A stretch of 39,236 nt of DNA. It comes from CAZKEG01 sp964601575. Its GTDB lineage: Bacteria > Desulfobacterota > Thermodesulfobacteria > Thermodesulfobacteriales > Thermodesulfatatoraceae. A program made the translations under genes and the position numbers. Within the stretch, counting starts at the first letter, position 1. Each line of letters opens with the position of its first letter. Under the pieces are notes generated by a model. It ran no database searches, was not told the DNA's origin, and saw only the letters and a program-made list of their open reading frames with translations. The DNA is taken from the NCBI GenBank assembly GCA_964601575.1, contig CAZROA010000019.1, forward strand, positions 1 through 39,236, in the 5' to 3' direction. Positions 1 through 8,088 of this stretch are shown here, one piece after another.

Positions 1-127
1 CCGCCCATCCCTTCGTCGAAAGGACTCGCGTAATAGCACTCGTCAACGTCGTCTTCCCATGGTCAATGTGACCAATCGTCCCAATGTTCAGGTGCGGCTT
101 CCGCCTCTCAAACTTCTGCTTGCTCAT
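1..127 (-). CDS. tuf: Elongation factor Tu, 5' part (partial)
   Basis: This is the amino-terminal end of the translation GTPase that carries aminoacyl-tRNA to the ribosome; the gene runs off the left edge of the window. The visible 42 codons begin MSKQKFERRKPHLNIGTIGH and contain the P-loop region GHVDHGKTT, which is diagnostic of EF-Tu. The ATG at 127 has an upstream GGAGGT ribosome binding site. It lies 30 bases downstream of tRNA-Thr in the order tRNA-Tyr, tRNA-Gly, tRNA-Thr, tuf, a classical bacterial arrangement, so it is probably co-transcribed with them from the promoter near 474-501. Confidence 0.96.
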   Translation of the reverse strand, partial: MSKQKFERRKPHLNIGTIGHIDHGKTTLTSAITRVLSTKGWA

Positions 128-157
128 CTCGCTCTACCTCCCTTTCCATGAATAAAA

Positions 158-233
<76 letters not shown>

Positions 234-250
234 TCCCTTTAGTTCAAAAC

Positions 251-326
251 TGGAGCGGGAAACGGGACTCGAACCCGCAACCCTCAGCTTGGAAGGCTGA
301 TGCTCTACCAATTGAGCTATTCCCGC
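251..326 (-). tRNA. tRNA-Gly (anticodon TCC)
   Basis: The minus strand gives a 76-base cloverleaf with acceptor stem GCGGGAA/TTCCCGC, anticodon stem TCAGC/GCTGA with loop CTTCCAA, and encoded CCA (251-253). The anticodon is TCC. It is the middle tRNA of the cluster upstream of tuf. Confidence 0.97.
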
Positions 327-349
327 CCCCAAGCTTGTCGCCCAAGAGC

Positions 350-434
350 TGGTGGAGAGGGGAGGATTCGAACCTCCGAAGGCTGAGCCATCGGGTTTAC
401 AGCCCGACCCCTTTGACCACTCGGGAACCTCTCC
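350..434 (-). tRNA. tRNA-Tyr (anticodon GTA)
   Basis: An 85-base class II tRNA with a long variable arm. The acceptor stem is GGAGAGG/CCTCTCC followed by A and an encoded CCA (350-352). The anticodon stem TCGGG/CCCGA encloses loop CTGTAAA, giving anticodon GTA. It is the first gene of the tRNA-tuf unit. Confidence 0.97.
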
Positions 435-440
435 ACAAAA

Positions 441-468
441 ACGGCAGGCCCGTTTCCAGACCTGCCGT
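441..468 (-). terminator. Rho-independent terminator after qmoC
   Basis: On the minus strand the 8-bp stem ACGGCAGG/CCTGCCGT with a 12-base loop is followed directly by a run of five T (441-437). It lies 46 bases beyond the qmoC stop, so it should end the qmo transcript before tRNA-Tyr. It coincides with the predicted start point of the tRNA/tuf promoter. Confidence 0.8.
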
Positions 469-473
469 TCGGA

Positions 474-501
474 AATATAACAAGTGTTAGATCTCTGTCA
501 A
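474..501 (-). promoter_or_regulatory. Sigma70-type promoter of the tRNA-Tyr-Gly-Thr-tuf unit
   Basis: On the minus strand a perfect TTGACA (-35, 501-496) is followed after 16 bases by TATATT (-10, 479-474). The predicted start is near 467, about 33 bases before the mature 5' end of tRNA-Tyr. The promoter fits entirely between the qmoC stop at 515 and the qmo terminator hairpin. Confidence 0.75.
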
Positions 502-514
502 GAATTGATTATTC

Positions 515-1750
515 TTATTCAGCCGCTGCCTCTTCGACCGCCTCCTCCCCCGCCTCTACTGCTTCAGATTCTCCTACCAAAGAGGGTGAATAATAGACCG
601 TTACCTTCTCCCGAATATCTTTCCGATAGGTATCGTAAACCATCACGGTGGTTCGATAAAGCAGATGGGCGAATTTGGAAAAGGGTAAGCTCAAAAAGAG
701 CACAAAGACACAGGCCAAGTGAGCTATATAGACAAAGTAGGCCAACTTGAGATTGAGGAGCCGTAAAATCTCCGCACCAAGGCCGGTAAGGCCGACGAAC
801 AGGATCAGATAAAGCAAGAACCAATCGTTGTAAGCCCCCCTCATATAACCCTCGGCCTCCCGGGCCTTACGGTTCTGGATCAACATGATCGAACCGTAAA
901 TAAGGATCACCGCCCCCAGGTTGGCAAAGATCTTCACCGGGTTCCAAAGCGGCCAGGGCGTATGGAAGCCTAGAAAGTCGGCCCCGATGAAGACGATATT
1001 GGTCACCACAAAGAGCACCACGAAGGCCCAAAGGACATAGCGGTGACCATTAAATCTTTCATAATTGACTCCACACAACTTGAAACGTTCGTGGGCCAAA
1101 ATCTCCCGCAGGGTAGGAATGATGTAACGGGTAATCATCCCCACCGTACCCGGCTTATAAGCCGCCGGGACCTCGAAATCCACGGTGAGTTCGTTCCACA
1201 TCTTTAGGATGCCCCGGATGGCCACAATGGCCGCAAAACCAGCCACCGGTAAAAAGATGGCGTCTACAAAAAGCACCGGTAAGAACCCGTGGAACAACCC
1301 GTGAGAGAAACGCACCGGGGTCTCAAGCTCCGGAAAACCGTGATTGGCCACGAAAATAGCCGCCAAGATCACCGCCAGGGCCACACCGAACAGGACGATC
1401 AACCCCGCCGGCTTGTTATAAAGTGACCATAGGAGTTTGGGCTCGGCATATTCCCGAATGGCCATGGCTCGAATGGCCGCTAACACATCCCCTGGTCTCG
1501 CCCCGCGGGGACAATAGGCTGTGCAATCACTGCATTGATGGCACAGCCAAATGCTCGGATCTTTGGCGATCCGATCCTTCATGCCCCACTGGGCCAAAAT
1601 CATTTGTTTGCGCGGGAAGGGATTTTCATCCGTGGACAAGGGGCATACTACCGCACAGGTAGCACACTGGTAACAACGCTTTAGGGTATCTCCTCCCGCG
1701 GCAATAACACCCTTTACAAAATCAAGATCCGGCTCAAAGAATGTCGCCAT
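515..1750 (-). CDS. qmoC: QmoC, membrane subunit of the quinone-interacting oxidoreductase of APS reductase
   Basis: QmoC joins an HdrC-like iron-sulfur domain to an HdrE/NarI-like membrane cytochrome b domain and connects the quinone pool to QmoAB and APS reductase. In the 411-residue product, two [4Fe-4S] motifs lie near the start: C26-C29-C32-C36 and C70-C73-C76-C80, the last Cys of each followed by Pro. About six hydrophobic segments follow, from residue ~100 to ~370, with the last carrying His residues suited to haem b. The C-terminus ends in an acidic, Ala/Glu-rich tail. I start at ATG 1750 (MATFFEPDL) because it has AAGGAGG 8 bases upstream; an in-frame start at 1792 would run into qmoB. 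It is 13 bases after qmoB and is the last gene of the unit. Confidence 0.93.
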   Translation of the reverse strand: MATFFEPDLDFVKGVIAAGGDTLKRCYQCATCAVVCPLSTDENPFPRKQMILAQWGMKDRIAKDPSIWLCHQCSDCTAYCPRGARPGDVLAAIRAMAIREYAEPKLLWSLYNKPAGLIVLFGVALAVILAAIFVANHGFPELETPVRFSHGLFHGFLPVLFVDAIFLPVAGFAAIVAIRGILKMWNELTVDFEVPAAYKPGTVGMITRYIIPTLREILAHERFKLCGVNYERFNGHRYVLWAFVVLFVVTNIVFIGADFLGFHTPWPLWNPVKIFANLGAVILIYGSIMLIQNRKAREAEGYMRGAYNDWFLLYLILFVGLTGLGAEILRLLNLKLAYFVYIAHLACVFVLFLSLPFSKFAHLLYRTTVMVYDTYRKDIREKVTVYYSPSLVGESEAVEAGEEAVEEAAAE

Positions 1751-1763
1751 ATCAAAACCCTCC

Positions 1764-3977
1764 TTACCAGCCTTTGAAGGGGCTTTCGCCAATGCCTTCC
1801 ATGGTCTCCTGGAATTCCTTCAAGATCTGAGGCACCTTATCATACTCGTCAATCGCTACCACGTGAAGGACCACTCGCTCAGATTCAAGGGCCAATTGCT
1901 GCAAGGTCTCGGCCACGTTTTCCATACGACGATTGGCCAATTCACTTCCCTTGATAAAGTGGCACTGATAATTCTCGCCGTACTTACAACCCAGCATGAT
2001 GACACCATCCCAACCGCCGCTCATCGCGTCTCTCACCCAGGCCACGTTCACCGCTCCGAGACAACGTACCGGGATAAAACGAATGGAAAGCGGGAAACTA
2101 GCCCGATGATAGGCAGCCATATCCAGGGCCGGAAGGGCGTCGTTCTCACAGACAAAGGCCACGATCCTAAAGAGCCCATAATCCGGCTCCGGCATCTCAC
2201 AAGCCTTGATCATAGAACTTACCATATCGATATTGTAATCCTTAAACCCGATGACACGCTCTGGGCAGGCCCCAAAGCAGGTACCGCACCGCCGACAACG
2301 GGTGGGATTTGGCATCGGGGTGCCCTGCGGATCGTCGTCCAAGGCGCCAAACGGACACTCTTCCGTACACCGTTTACACTGGGTACAACGCTTGAAATTA
2401 AACTCAGGATAGGCAAAATCCCATGTCCTGGGGTGCACGGCATGCCCGGCCTCTATGGCCTTGAGACACTGAATGGCCTTAAGCGCCGCCCCAGTGGCGT
2501 CTTCCATGGCCTGCAAGATGCCCATAGGCTGGTGGACACAACCGGCGCTGTAAATACCCGTCCGCCTGGTCTCATAGGGGAAGCAAATATAGTTTGAATC
2601 CGCATAACCATAAAAGAGATCCAGTTCAGGGAAGCCTGGCCCTTGACGATATTCAAGCGGAATAATCGGATCATCCGCTGTAGTGGGAATCATTCCCGTA
2701 GCCAAGACGACCAAATCCACCGGAAGGGCCATATCTTCCCCAAGGAGGGTCTGGGTCACCTCTACGACCATTCGGCCATCATCGCCCTGAGAGACGGACT
2801 TGATCTCCGCCTTGGTCAGGAAGACCCCTGGATCGTCCTGGAGGCTCTGATAAAAGTTCTCATAAATACCCATGGTGCGCATATCCTTGTAGAGGATATA
2901 CGCCTTGGCCTCCTCGTCCATCTCGCGTAGGAGCTTGGCCTGCTTAAGCGAAGCCAAACAACAGACCGAAGAACAATAAGGAAGATGCTCCGGATCACGC
3001 TGACCCGCACACTGGATAAAGGCCACGCTCTTGATCGGCTCGCCGTTAGAGGGCCGCTTGAGCTCGCCCTTGGCCAGCATCTCTTCAAACTGGATATTGG
3101 TGACCACGTCGGGATATTTACCGTAGCCATAAGGTTCTTCTAATTTGCTGGCATCATAGGGCTTCCAACCGGTGGCCACCACAATGGCCCCAACGCGGAT
3201 CTGTTCCTCTCCTCCGCCCTTCTTAAGGGTGATATCAAAGAACCCCGGAGCCCCGGCGATCTTTTCTACCGTGGTACTGGTAAATACCTCGATCTTGTCG
3301 TTGGCCTGGACTTCTTCGATCAGTTTCTTGACGATCGGTTCTTCAAGATTCCGGTAGGGCGGCTTGGTCTCCAAGTGTTTCTTCATCTTGGCCACAAAAC
3401 CACCGAGTTGAGCCTCCTTCTCCACAATGACTGCTTCATAACCGGCCTTGGCCACTTCCAGAGCAGCGGTGAGACCTGCCACACCACCACCCATGACCAA
3501 GATCTTCCAGGTGATTTCCTGTTCTGGCTTATATGGTTCAGGCGGAGCGTACTTCTGCATCTTGACCACGCCCATGCGGACGTAGTCCTTGGCCAACGCC
3601 ATGAGCTCGTCCTTAAAGGAGACACCCTCAGCCACCTCGATCTGACTCTCGTCTTCTGGGAGCTGCTCGCCCTCTTTGGGCATGGGCCAACGGCTCCAGA
3701 CCACCCCTTCTCGGAGGCTTACCCGCTCCACCGGAACATTCCCGAAATCAAAAACATCGTAATTGACCCTCGGAGAACAGCCGCAAATGACGACCGCATC
3801 AAGACCGTGCTCCTGGATGGCCGATTTTATCGCCGCTACCCCTTCTTTCCCGCAAAGGAAGGGCATGGAGGCACAATAGGCACAGCCCTGTTCATTAGCG
3901 GCTGCCTCTAAGTCCGAAACCTCAAGCCTGTCACCAATATTACAGGAGGTGCAGATGAAGACCCCTATCTTTTCCAT
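1764..3977 (-). CDS. qmoB: QmoB, HdrA/MvhD-like flavoprotein subunit of the Qmo complex
   Basis: QmoB is a soluble flavin and iron-sulfur subunit that relays electrons between QmoC and AprBA in the cytoplasm. The 737-residue product starts with a Cys-rich region (C9, C12 and CGCSPR near 65-70). An FAD-binding GGGVAGLT lies at about 163-170, as in HdrA, and an HdrA-type CSSVCC motif in the middle. Two ferredoxin clusters follow (CTQCKRCTEECP and CRRCGTCFGACP). The last ~130 residues resemble the MvhD/FrhD delta domain (IVAFVCEND, VRCLGAVN, GCKYGENYQCHF). It is 6 bases after qmoA and has AAGGGGG upstream of its ATG. Length and domain order match known QmoB proteins, so confidence is high. Confidence 0.95.
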   Translation of the reverse strand: MEKIGVFICTSCNIGDRLEVSDLEAAANEQGCAYCASMPFLCGKEGVAAIKSAIQEHGLDAVVICGCSPRVNYDVFDFGNVPVERVSLREGVVWSRWPMPKEGEQLPEDESQIEVAEGVSFKDELMALAKDYVRMGVVKMQKYAPPEPYKPEQEITWKILVMGGGVAGLTAALEVAKAGYEAVIVEKEAQLGGFVAKMKKHLETKPPYRNLEEPIVKKLIEEVQANDKIEVFTSTTVEKIAGAPGFFDITLKKGGGEEQIRVGAIVVATGWKPYDASKLEEPYGYGKYPDVVTNIQFEEMLAKGELKRPSNGEPIKSVAFIQCAGQRDPEHLPYCSSVCCLASLKQAKLLREMDEEAKAYILYKDMRTMGIYENFYQSLQDDPGVFLTKAEIKSVSQGDDGRMVVEVTQTLLGEDMALPVDLVVLATGMIPTTADDPIIPLEYRQGPGFPELDLFYGYADSNYICFPYETRRTGIYSAGCVHQPMGILQAMEDATGAALKAIQCLKAIEAGHAVHPRTWDFAYPEFNFKRCTQCKRCTEECPFGALDDDPQGTPMPNPTRCRRCGTCFGACPERVIGFKDYNIDMVSSMIKACEMPEPDYGLFRIVAFVCENDALPALDMAAYHRASFPLSIRFIPVRCLGAVNVAWVRDAMSGGWDGVIMLGCKYGENYQCHFIKGSELANRRMENVAETLQQLALESERVVLHVVAIDEYDKVPQILKEFQETMEGIGESPFKGW

Positions 3978-3983
3978 GGATAA

Positions 3984-5237
3984 TTACCCCCTTACCAAAG
4001 TTTGAATGGCCTTAAGGGCCGCGGCGGTCGCCGTCTCGTTAGAAGACATAACATCAAGAGGCATCCGGGCACAACCACAAGCATACATCCCCTTGGCCTC
4101 GCTCGGAATAATAAACCCATTTTCGTCTACCTCGAGGATGGTCGGGATCTCCTCCCCGGCGAGGCTGGGTTGCATCCCGGTGGCCAAGACGACCATATTG
4201 ACCTTTTGCTGGACCCTCTTACCACTGAGGGTATCCTCAGCGATCACGATCAGATCGCCGTTTTCCGCCTGCTGAATATCAGCCACCTTCCCTTTTATGA
4301 ACTCGATATTGGCCTCCTCCTTGGCCCGATTGAGGAATTTCTCGTAACGGCCAGGGGTACGAATGTCTATATAAAAGATGTAAGCCTTGCCCTCTGGATT
4401 CTGTTCCGCAAAGTAGAGACTGTGTTTGAGAGAGGCCAAGCAACAAATATAAGAACAATAAGGGAGGTGATTCTCATCACGTGAACCGGCACACTGGACA
4501 AAGGCAATGGTCTGCGGCACCGTCTGATCGGAAGGACGAAGGATCTTCCCCTTGGTCGGCCCATTGGGTGCCGCCAGCCTTTCCATCTGCATATTGGTGA
4601 TCACGTTCTCAAACCCTGGCTGACCATATTTCAGGTTGGTCAACTTTGTGGCGTCATAAGGCTTCCAACCCGTGGCCCAAATAATGGCCCCGACGTTGAA
4701 CTCTAAGGTCTGAGGCTGCATATCGGGATCAATGGCCTTGGCCTTGCAGACCTCCATGATCCGCTCAAGATCCCCCTCGGCCAGGGCTGATTTGTCCAAA
4801 ACATAACGCATGGGGAAGGCGTGTTCATGCGGGAGATAAATGGCCTTGGTCTTACCTAGACCGAAATTAAAGGTATCGACACGCTCCCCTTGACAGACCT
4901 TTTCGCATTCTCCACAACAGGTACAATTCTCGTTGACATAGCGGGGAGCGATTTCAACCGTGACCTTATAATCACCCGGCTCACCTTCGATCTTTTTGAT
5001 CTGAGCCATGGTATAAAACTTAATCCGCGGATTCTCCTTGATCCTCCGGTAGTTGATCTCCAATCCGCAGGCAGGGGGGCAAAGCTTCGGGAAGTAATAA
5101 CGCAACTGAGATACTCGACCACCTAAGGTGGGCTCCTTCTCAATGAGGATGACATCATATTCCATCTCTGCTGCCTCAACGGCAGCCGTCACACCACTTA
5201 TTCCTCCTCCGACCACGAGGATCTTACCCTCTCCCAT
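3984..5237 (-). CDS. qmoA: QmoA, HdrA-like flavoprotein subunit of the Qmo complex
   Basis: QmoA is the second HdrA-related flavoprotein of the Qmo complex, thought to contact AprBA directly. The 417-residue product has an amino-terminal FAD-binding VVGGGISGVTAAVEAAE, a Cys cluster at 105-115 (CTCCGECEKVC), and an HdrA-like CSYICC motif in the second half. It is shorter than QmoB because it lacks the ferredoxin and MvhD parts, as expected for QmoA. The ATG at 5237 has AGGAGG close upstream. It is the first qmo gene and is separated from aprA by 137 bases holding a terminator and a second hairpin, so its expression probably depends on read-through from aprBA. Confidence 0.95.
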   Translation of the reverse strand: MGEGKILVVGGGISGVTAAVEAAEMEYDVILIEKEPTLGGRVSQLRYYFPKLCPPACGLEINYRRIKENPRIKFYTMAQIKKIEGEPGDYKVTVEIAPRYVNENCTCCGECEKVCQGERVDTFNFGLGKTKAIYLPHEHAFPMRYVLDKSALAEGDLERIMEVCKAKAIDPDMQPQTLEFNVGAIIWATGWKPYDATKLTNLKYGQPGFENVITNMQMERLAAPNGPTKGKILRPSDQTVPQTIAFVQCAGSRDENHLPYCSYICCLASLKHSLYFAEQNPEGKAYIFYIDIRTPGRYEKFLNRAKEEANIEFIKGKVADIQQAENGDLIVIAEDTLSGKRVQQKVNMVVLATGMQPSLAGEEIPTILEVDENGFIIPSEAKGMYACGCARMPLDVMSSNETATAAALKAIQTLVRG

Positions 5238-5263
5238 ATTGGCCTCCTGTATCGAAATTTCCT

Positions 5264-5307
5264 GTGCTCAAGGCTCAAACCTCATTAGAGGTCTCAGCCC
5301 TGAACAC
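5264..5307 (-). other. 20-bp hairpin in the qmoA leader
   Basis: As minus-strand RNA, arms 5307-5288 and 5283-5264 pair in 19 of 20 positions around a UAAU loop. Three of the pairs are G-U, possible only in the minus-strand transcript and not its complement, which argues for an RNA role in the qmo mRNA. No T-run follows, so it is not a standard terminator. It begins about 9 bases after the apr-qmo terminator stem and ends 27 bases before the qmoA start. It may protect the 5' end of a processed qmo mRNA; that role is inference. Confidence 0.7.
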
Positions 5308-5353
5308 TTAAAAAAACTCCAGGCGCCGCCGTCTAGCGACGCCTGGAGTTTTA
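5308..5353. terminator. Bidirectional-looking terminator between aprA and qmoA
   Basis: A perfect 10-bp inverted repeat, ACTCCAGGCG (5316-5325) and CGCCTGGAGT (5340-5349), is flanked by a T-run on each strand: six T in the minus direction (5316-5311) and TTTT on the plus side. It lies 22 bases after the aprA stop. It should partially end transcripts from aprBA, giving more AprBA than Qmo. Confidence 0.85.
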
Positions 5354-5374
5354 TTCTAGTTCACCACCTAGGCA

Positions 5375-7375
5375 TTACGGGCCCAGCGGATCGGGGATGA
5401 TCTGGACGTAGGGGAACTTCTCCATCTCCCACTCACCGGTCTCAGGATTCCAGCGGGAGAGGGTGAAGCACTTCCAGTTCTCGTCATCAATGCCAGGGAA
5501 GTCAGCCCGGTAGTAGTAACCAGGATAACGGGTCTCCTCACGGAAGAGCACGTGACGGAGATGGAGCTCAGCCGTCCAGACACGGTGGATATTCTCCCAA
5601 GCCCTCATGAGCTCATGGAGGTCACGGGCCGCCGCCAACTTCATATCTTCCTTGAGCATGTTGAGGAGCTCAAGGCCGCGCTCAAGCATGATCTTGTTGG
5701 TCTGATAGAAGGTGGCGATACCGGCTACGTACTCGTCCATGAGCTTCATCAGACGGGTCTGGATCTGCCTGGGAAGCAGGTAGTTCGGGTTGATCTCATA
5801 GACCGTGGTGGCCTCTTTGAACTCCTGGAACCGATACCATGGCCCATAGATCTCTTTCTTGAGGTCTTCGGGGTTCTCCTTCGGGGCCGGGGTGTAATCC
5901 TTGTTGTCCAAGCAGAACTTCACCATGGCCTTGGCCGCAATACGACCCTCAACGTGAGAACCAGAGGAGAACTTGTGACCGCAGGCACCCACGGTGTCAC
6001 CGGCGCAGAACATACCCTTCACCGTGGTCATCCGGTTATAGAGACCGATCTCCTTCCAAGGCTCCTTGTACTGATCCGGTACCCAGTCTTCATCCGGCGG
6101 ACAACACCAGGCACCGGCACAACCGGCGTGGGAGCCGAGGAAGTAAGGCTCGGTGGGCATAATCTCAGAGGGTACCTTCTCGGGCTCGATGTTCAAGCAG
6201 GCCCAAAGCCCCGCCTGGGTGACGCACATATCAAGGAAGTCTTCCCAGGCCTCGGCCTCAAGCTTCTTGAACTGTTTCTTGTCCATGGTCTTCATCGCTT
6301 CCTGGAGCGCCCACTCGGTGTGCATGAAGATCGGACCGCGACCCTCTTTCATCTCGATCAGCATGGCGTGGTTACGCAGACAGGTACCAATGACCGAAGC
6401 CTCGCTGTAGGGCTTAAATTTATCAAGCTCGCCCTTGTGCTTGGCAATATAGTCTTCGTCAAAGGCGTTGGTCGCCCGGGCCTTAAACAGCAAGAACCAG
6501 GCGCCGACCGGACCATAACCGTCCTTAAAACGAGCCGGGACGAAACGGTTCTCCATGAGAACCAACTTGGCCCCGCTCATGGCGCACATAGCATAACCAG
6601 AGCCAGGGTTCCAGACCGGATACCAGGCACGACCCTGACCTTCACCAACGGAACGCGGACGGAAGATATTCACCGCACCGCCGGTGGCGATCAAGGTCGC
6701 CTTGGCCTTGATGATGTAAAGCTTGTTCTCACGGACGGAGAAACCTACACCACCGCAGCACCGGTTAGGCTCATTGGCGTCCATAAGCGGACGGACGATG
6801 AAGACACGCTCAAGGATCTCACCGTTCTCACCCAACTGCTCCATGGCGTTCTTGGCCGCTTCGGCCACGATGCACTTATAGGACTCACCGTTGATCATGA
6901 TCTGCCAACGACCGGAACGAACCGGCTTGGCCCCACCCTTCAAGGTCAAACCCTTGGCCTTGGCCTCAGCGCCGTCGATGGTCTTGCCATCGTCGGTGGT
7001 CTTCCAGATAGGAAGACCCCACTCCTCAAAGCAGTGCACCGTGTCGTCAACGTGACGACCAACGTCAAAGGAGAGGTCTTCACGAATGATGCCCATCAAG
7101 TCGCAACGGACCATGCGGACGTAGTCATCCGGCTTGTTCTCACCGATGTAGGTGTTGATGGCCGAAAGCCCCATGGCCACCGCGCCGGAACGCTCAAGGG
7201 CAGCCTTATCACAAAGAATAATCTTAAGCCCAGCGGGCTTGGCCCAGCGGACGGCCTCTACCGCCGCACCGCAGCAAGCCATACCACCACCGACCAAAAG
7301 GATATCAGTTTCTTTCTCTACGATTTCAGGCTCAGCACACTCAAGCCCCGGATTGTAAGACCAAATCTTTCCCAT
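5375..7375 (-). CDS. aprA: APS reductase alpha subunit
   Basis: AprA is the FAD subunit of dissimilatory adenylylsulfate reductase, interconverting APS and sulfite plus AMP in the cytoplasm. The 666-residue product has the usual family length. It begins with an FAD-binding ILLVGGGMACCGAAVEA near residues 24-41, and continues with conserved blocks such as CDKAALERSGAVAMGLSAIN, RCCGGVGFSVREN, and the flavin-proximal FSSGSHVEGR. The ATG at 7375 has AGGAGGGAG just upstream. It lies 46 bases after aprB in one transcription unit. Whether it works reductively (sulfate respiration) or oxidatively (sulfur disproportionation) cannot be read from the sequence. A long open frame on the opposite strand is a shadow of its codon use. 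Confidence 0.98.
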   Translation of the reverse strand: MGKIWSYNPGLECAEPEIVEKETDILLVGGGMACCGAAVEAVRWAKPAGLKIILCDKAALERSGAVAMGLSAINTYIGENKPDDYVRMVRCDLMGIIREDLSFDVGRHVDDTVHCFEEWGLPIWKTTDDGKTIDGAEAKAKGLTLKGGAKPVRSGRWQIMINGESYKCIVAEAAKNAMEQLGENGEILERVFIVRPLMDANEPNRCCGGVGFSVRENKLYIIKAKATLIATGGAVNIFRPRSVGEGQGRAWYPVWNPGSGYAMCAMSGAKLVLMENRFVPARFKDGYGPVGAWFLLFKARATNAFDEDYIAKHKGELDKFKPYSEASVIGTCLRNHAMLIEMKEGRGPIFMHTEWALQEAMKTMDKKQFKKLEAEAWEDFLDMCVTQAGLWACLNIEPEKVPSEIMPTEPYFLGSHAGCAGAWCCPPDEDWVPDQYKEPWKEIGLYNRMTTVKGMFCAGDTVGACGHKFSSGSHVEGRIAAKAMVKFCLDNKDYTPAPKENPEDLKKEIYGPWYRFQEFKEATTVYEINPNYLLPRQIQTRLMKLMDEYVAGIATFYQTNKIMLERGLELLNMLKEDMKLAAARDLHELMRAWENIHRVWTAELHLRHVLFREETRYPGYYYRADFPGIDDENWKCFTLSRWNPETGEWEMEKFPYVQIIPDPLGP

Positions 7376-7421
7376 AACTCTCCCTCCTTTTATTTAAAAG
7401 TTATTTCTTTCTTTGAAGACA

Positions 7422-7874
7422 TTACTTCCAAGCTACGCCTTCAGGCACCGCCGGGGTGACCCCATCAGCAACCTCAGTAAACAGACGGTTATCACCAATG
7501 GCCGAAAGATCAGGATCAGGCTTACCTACCGTAGGATCGGCCTCGCCTTCGGGTGTAGTCCGGATGGGGAACTTAAAGCGCTTAACAACGCCGTTACGGA
7601 ACTTAATGGTCCACATAATGTCGGTGGTACCACGCATAGGCTGACAGCTAGCCCCAAGAGGCGAAAAGTCAGCATAGTGACGTACAGAAATAGCGCCCTG
7701 CGGGCAAATCTTCACGCAAGAATAACACTCCCAACACTGATCCGGCTCTTGGTTATAAGCCTTCATCGCTTCGGTATCAAGGATCATGAGGTCATTCGGG
7801 CAGATGTACATACATGCCGTCTTCTCACCGCCCTTGCATCCGTCACACTTTTCAGGGTTTACATAGCTCGGCAT
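7422..7874 (-). CDS. aprB: APS reductase beta subunit
   Basis: AprB is the ferredoxin-like partner of AprA that carries electrons from QmoABC to the FAD. The 150-residue product has two [4Fe-4S] sites: C10-C13-C21-C25 (the long insert between the second and third Cys is typical of AprB) and C47-C50-C53-C57. The C-terminal half is the extended tail that wraps around AprA in known structures. The ATG at 7874 has a strong AAGGAGG seven bases upstream. A second GGGAGG lies further upstream, beyond a perfect palindrome. It follows a leader of about 220 bases from the predicted promoter, within which a candidate small ORF lies. Confidence 0.97.
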   Translation of the reverse strand: MPSYVNPEKCDGCKGGEKTACMYICPNDLMILDTEAMKAYNQEPDQCWECYSCVKICPQGAISVRHYADFSPLGASCQPMRGTTDIMWTIKFRNGVVKRFKFPIRTTPEGEADPTVGKPDPDLSAIGDNRLFTEVADGVTPAVPEGVAWK

Positions 7875-7950
7875 ACTCCTACCTCCTTATTTGGTTTTTA
7901 TAAAAACTACCTCCCTTTTTTAAACAGCTTGTTAAAAAATTCTCCAAAAA

Positions 7951-8088
7951 TCAACCGCCAAACTCCCGCTCTAACCACCAGTTTTTCTCCAAAAACGCTG
8001 CTTTTCTTTCTCCTTCGAGGGCAAACACACTACGAAACACATCTTTTAAAGAAATTCTACCGGCCTTAATAAATGAATCTTCACTCAT
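7951..8088 (-). CDS. Candidate 45-residue small protein or leader peptide upstream of aprB
   Basis: An open frame of 46 codons with ATG at 8088 and TGA at 7953-7951. The product begins MSEDSFIKAGRISLKDVF and ends in NWWLEREFGG. It has a soluble, charged, protein-like composition, two adjacent Trp and no Cys or membrane segment. Codon choice resembles the neighbouring genes. The frame is closed by a stop just upstream of the ATG, and the predicted transcription start (~8094) is only about 6 bases before the ATG, so initiation would be nearly leaderless; no Shine-Dalgarno is possible. It ends 76 bases before aprB in the same transcript. I do not recognise the family. It may be a small Apr-associated protein, a regulatory leader peptide, or chance. 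Confidence 0.5.
   Translation of the reverse strand: MSEDSFIKAGRISLKDVFRSVFALEGERKAAFLEKNWWLEREFGG

Noticed and set aside
1863..2597. Long open frame opposite qmoB
   Set aside because: Shadow of the qmoB reading frame with no domain or ribosome binding site.
5552..7459. Open frame of 635 codons on the strand opposite aprA
   Set aside because: It mirrors the codon pattern of aprA, shows no recognisable domain, and aprA is certain.
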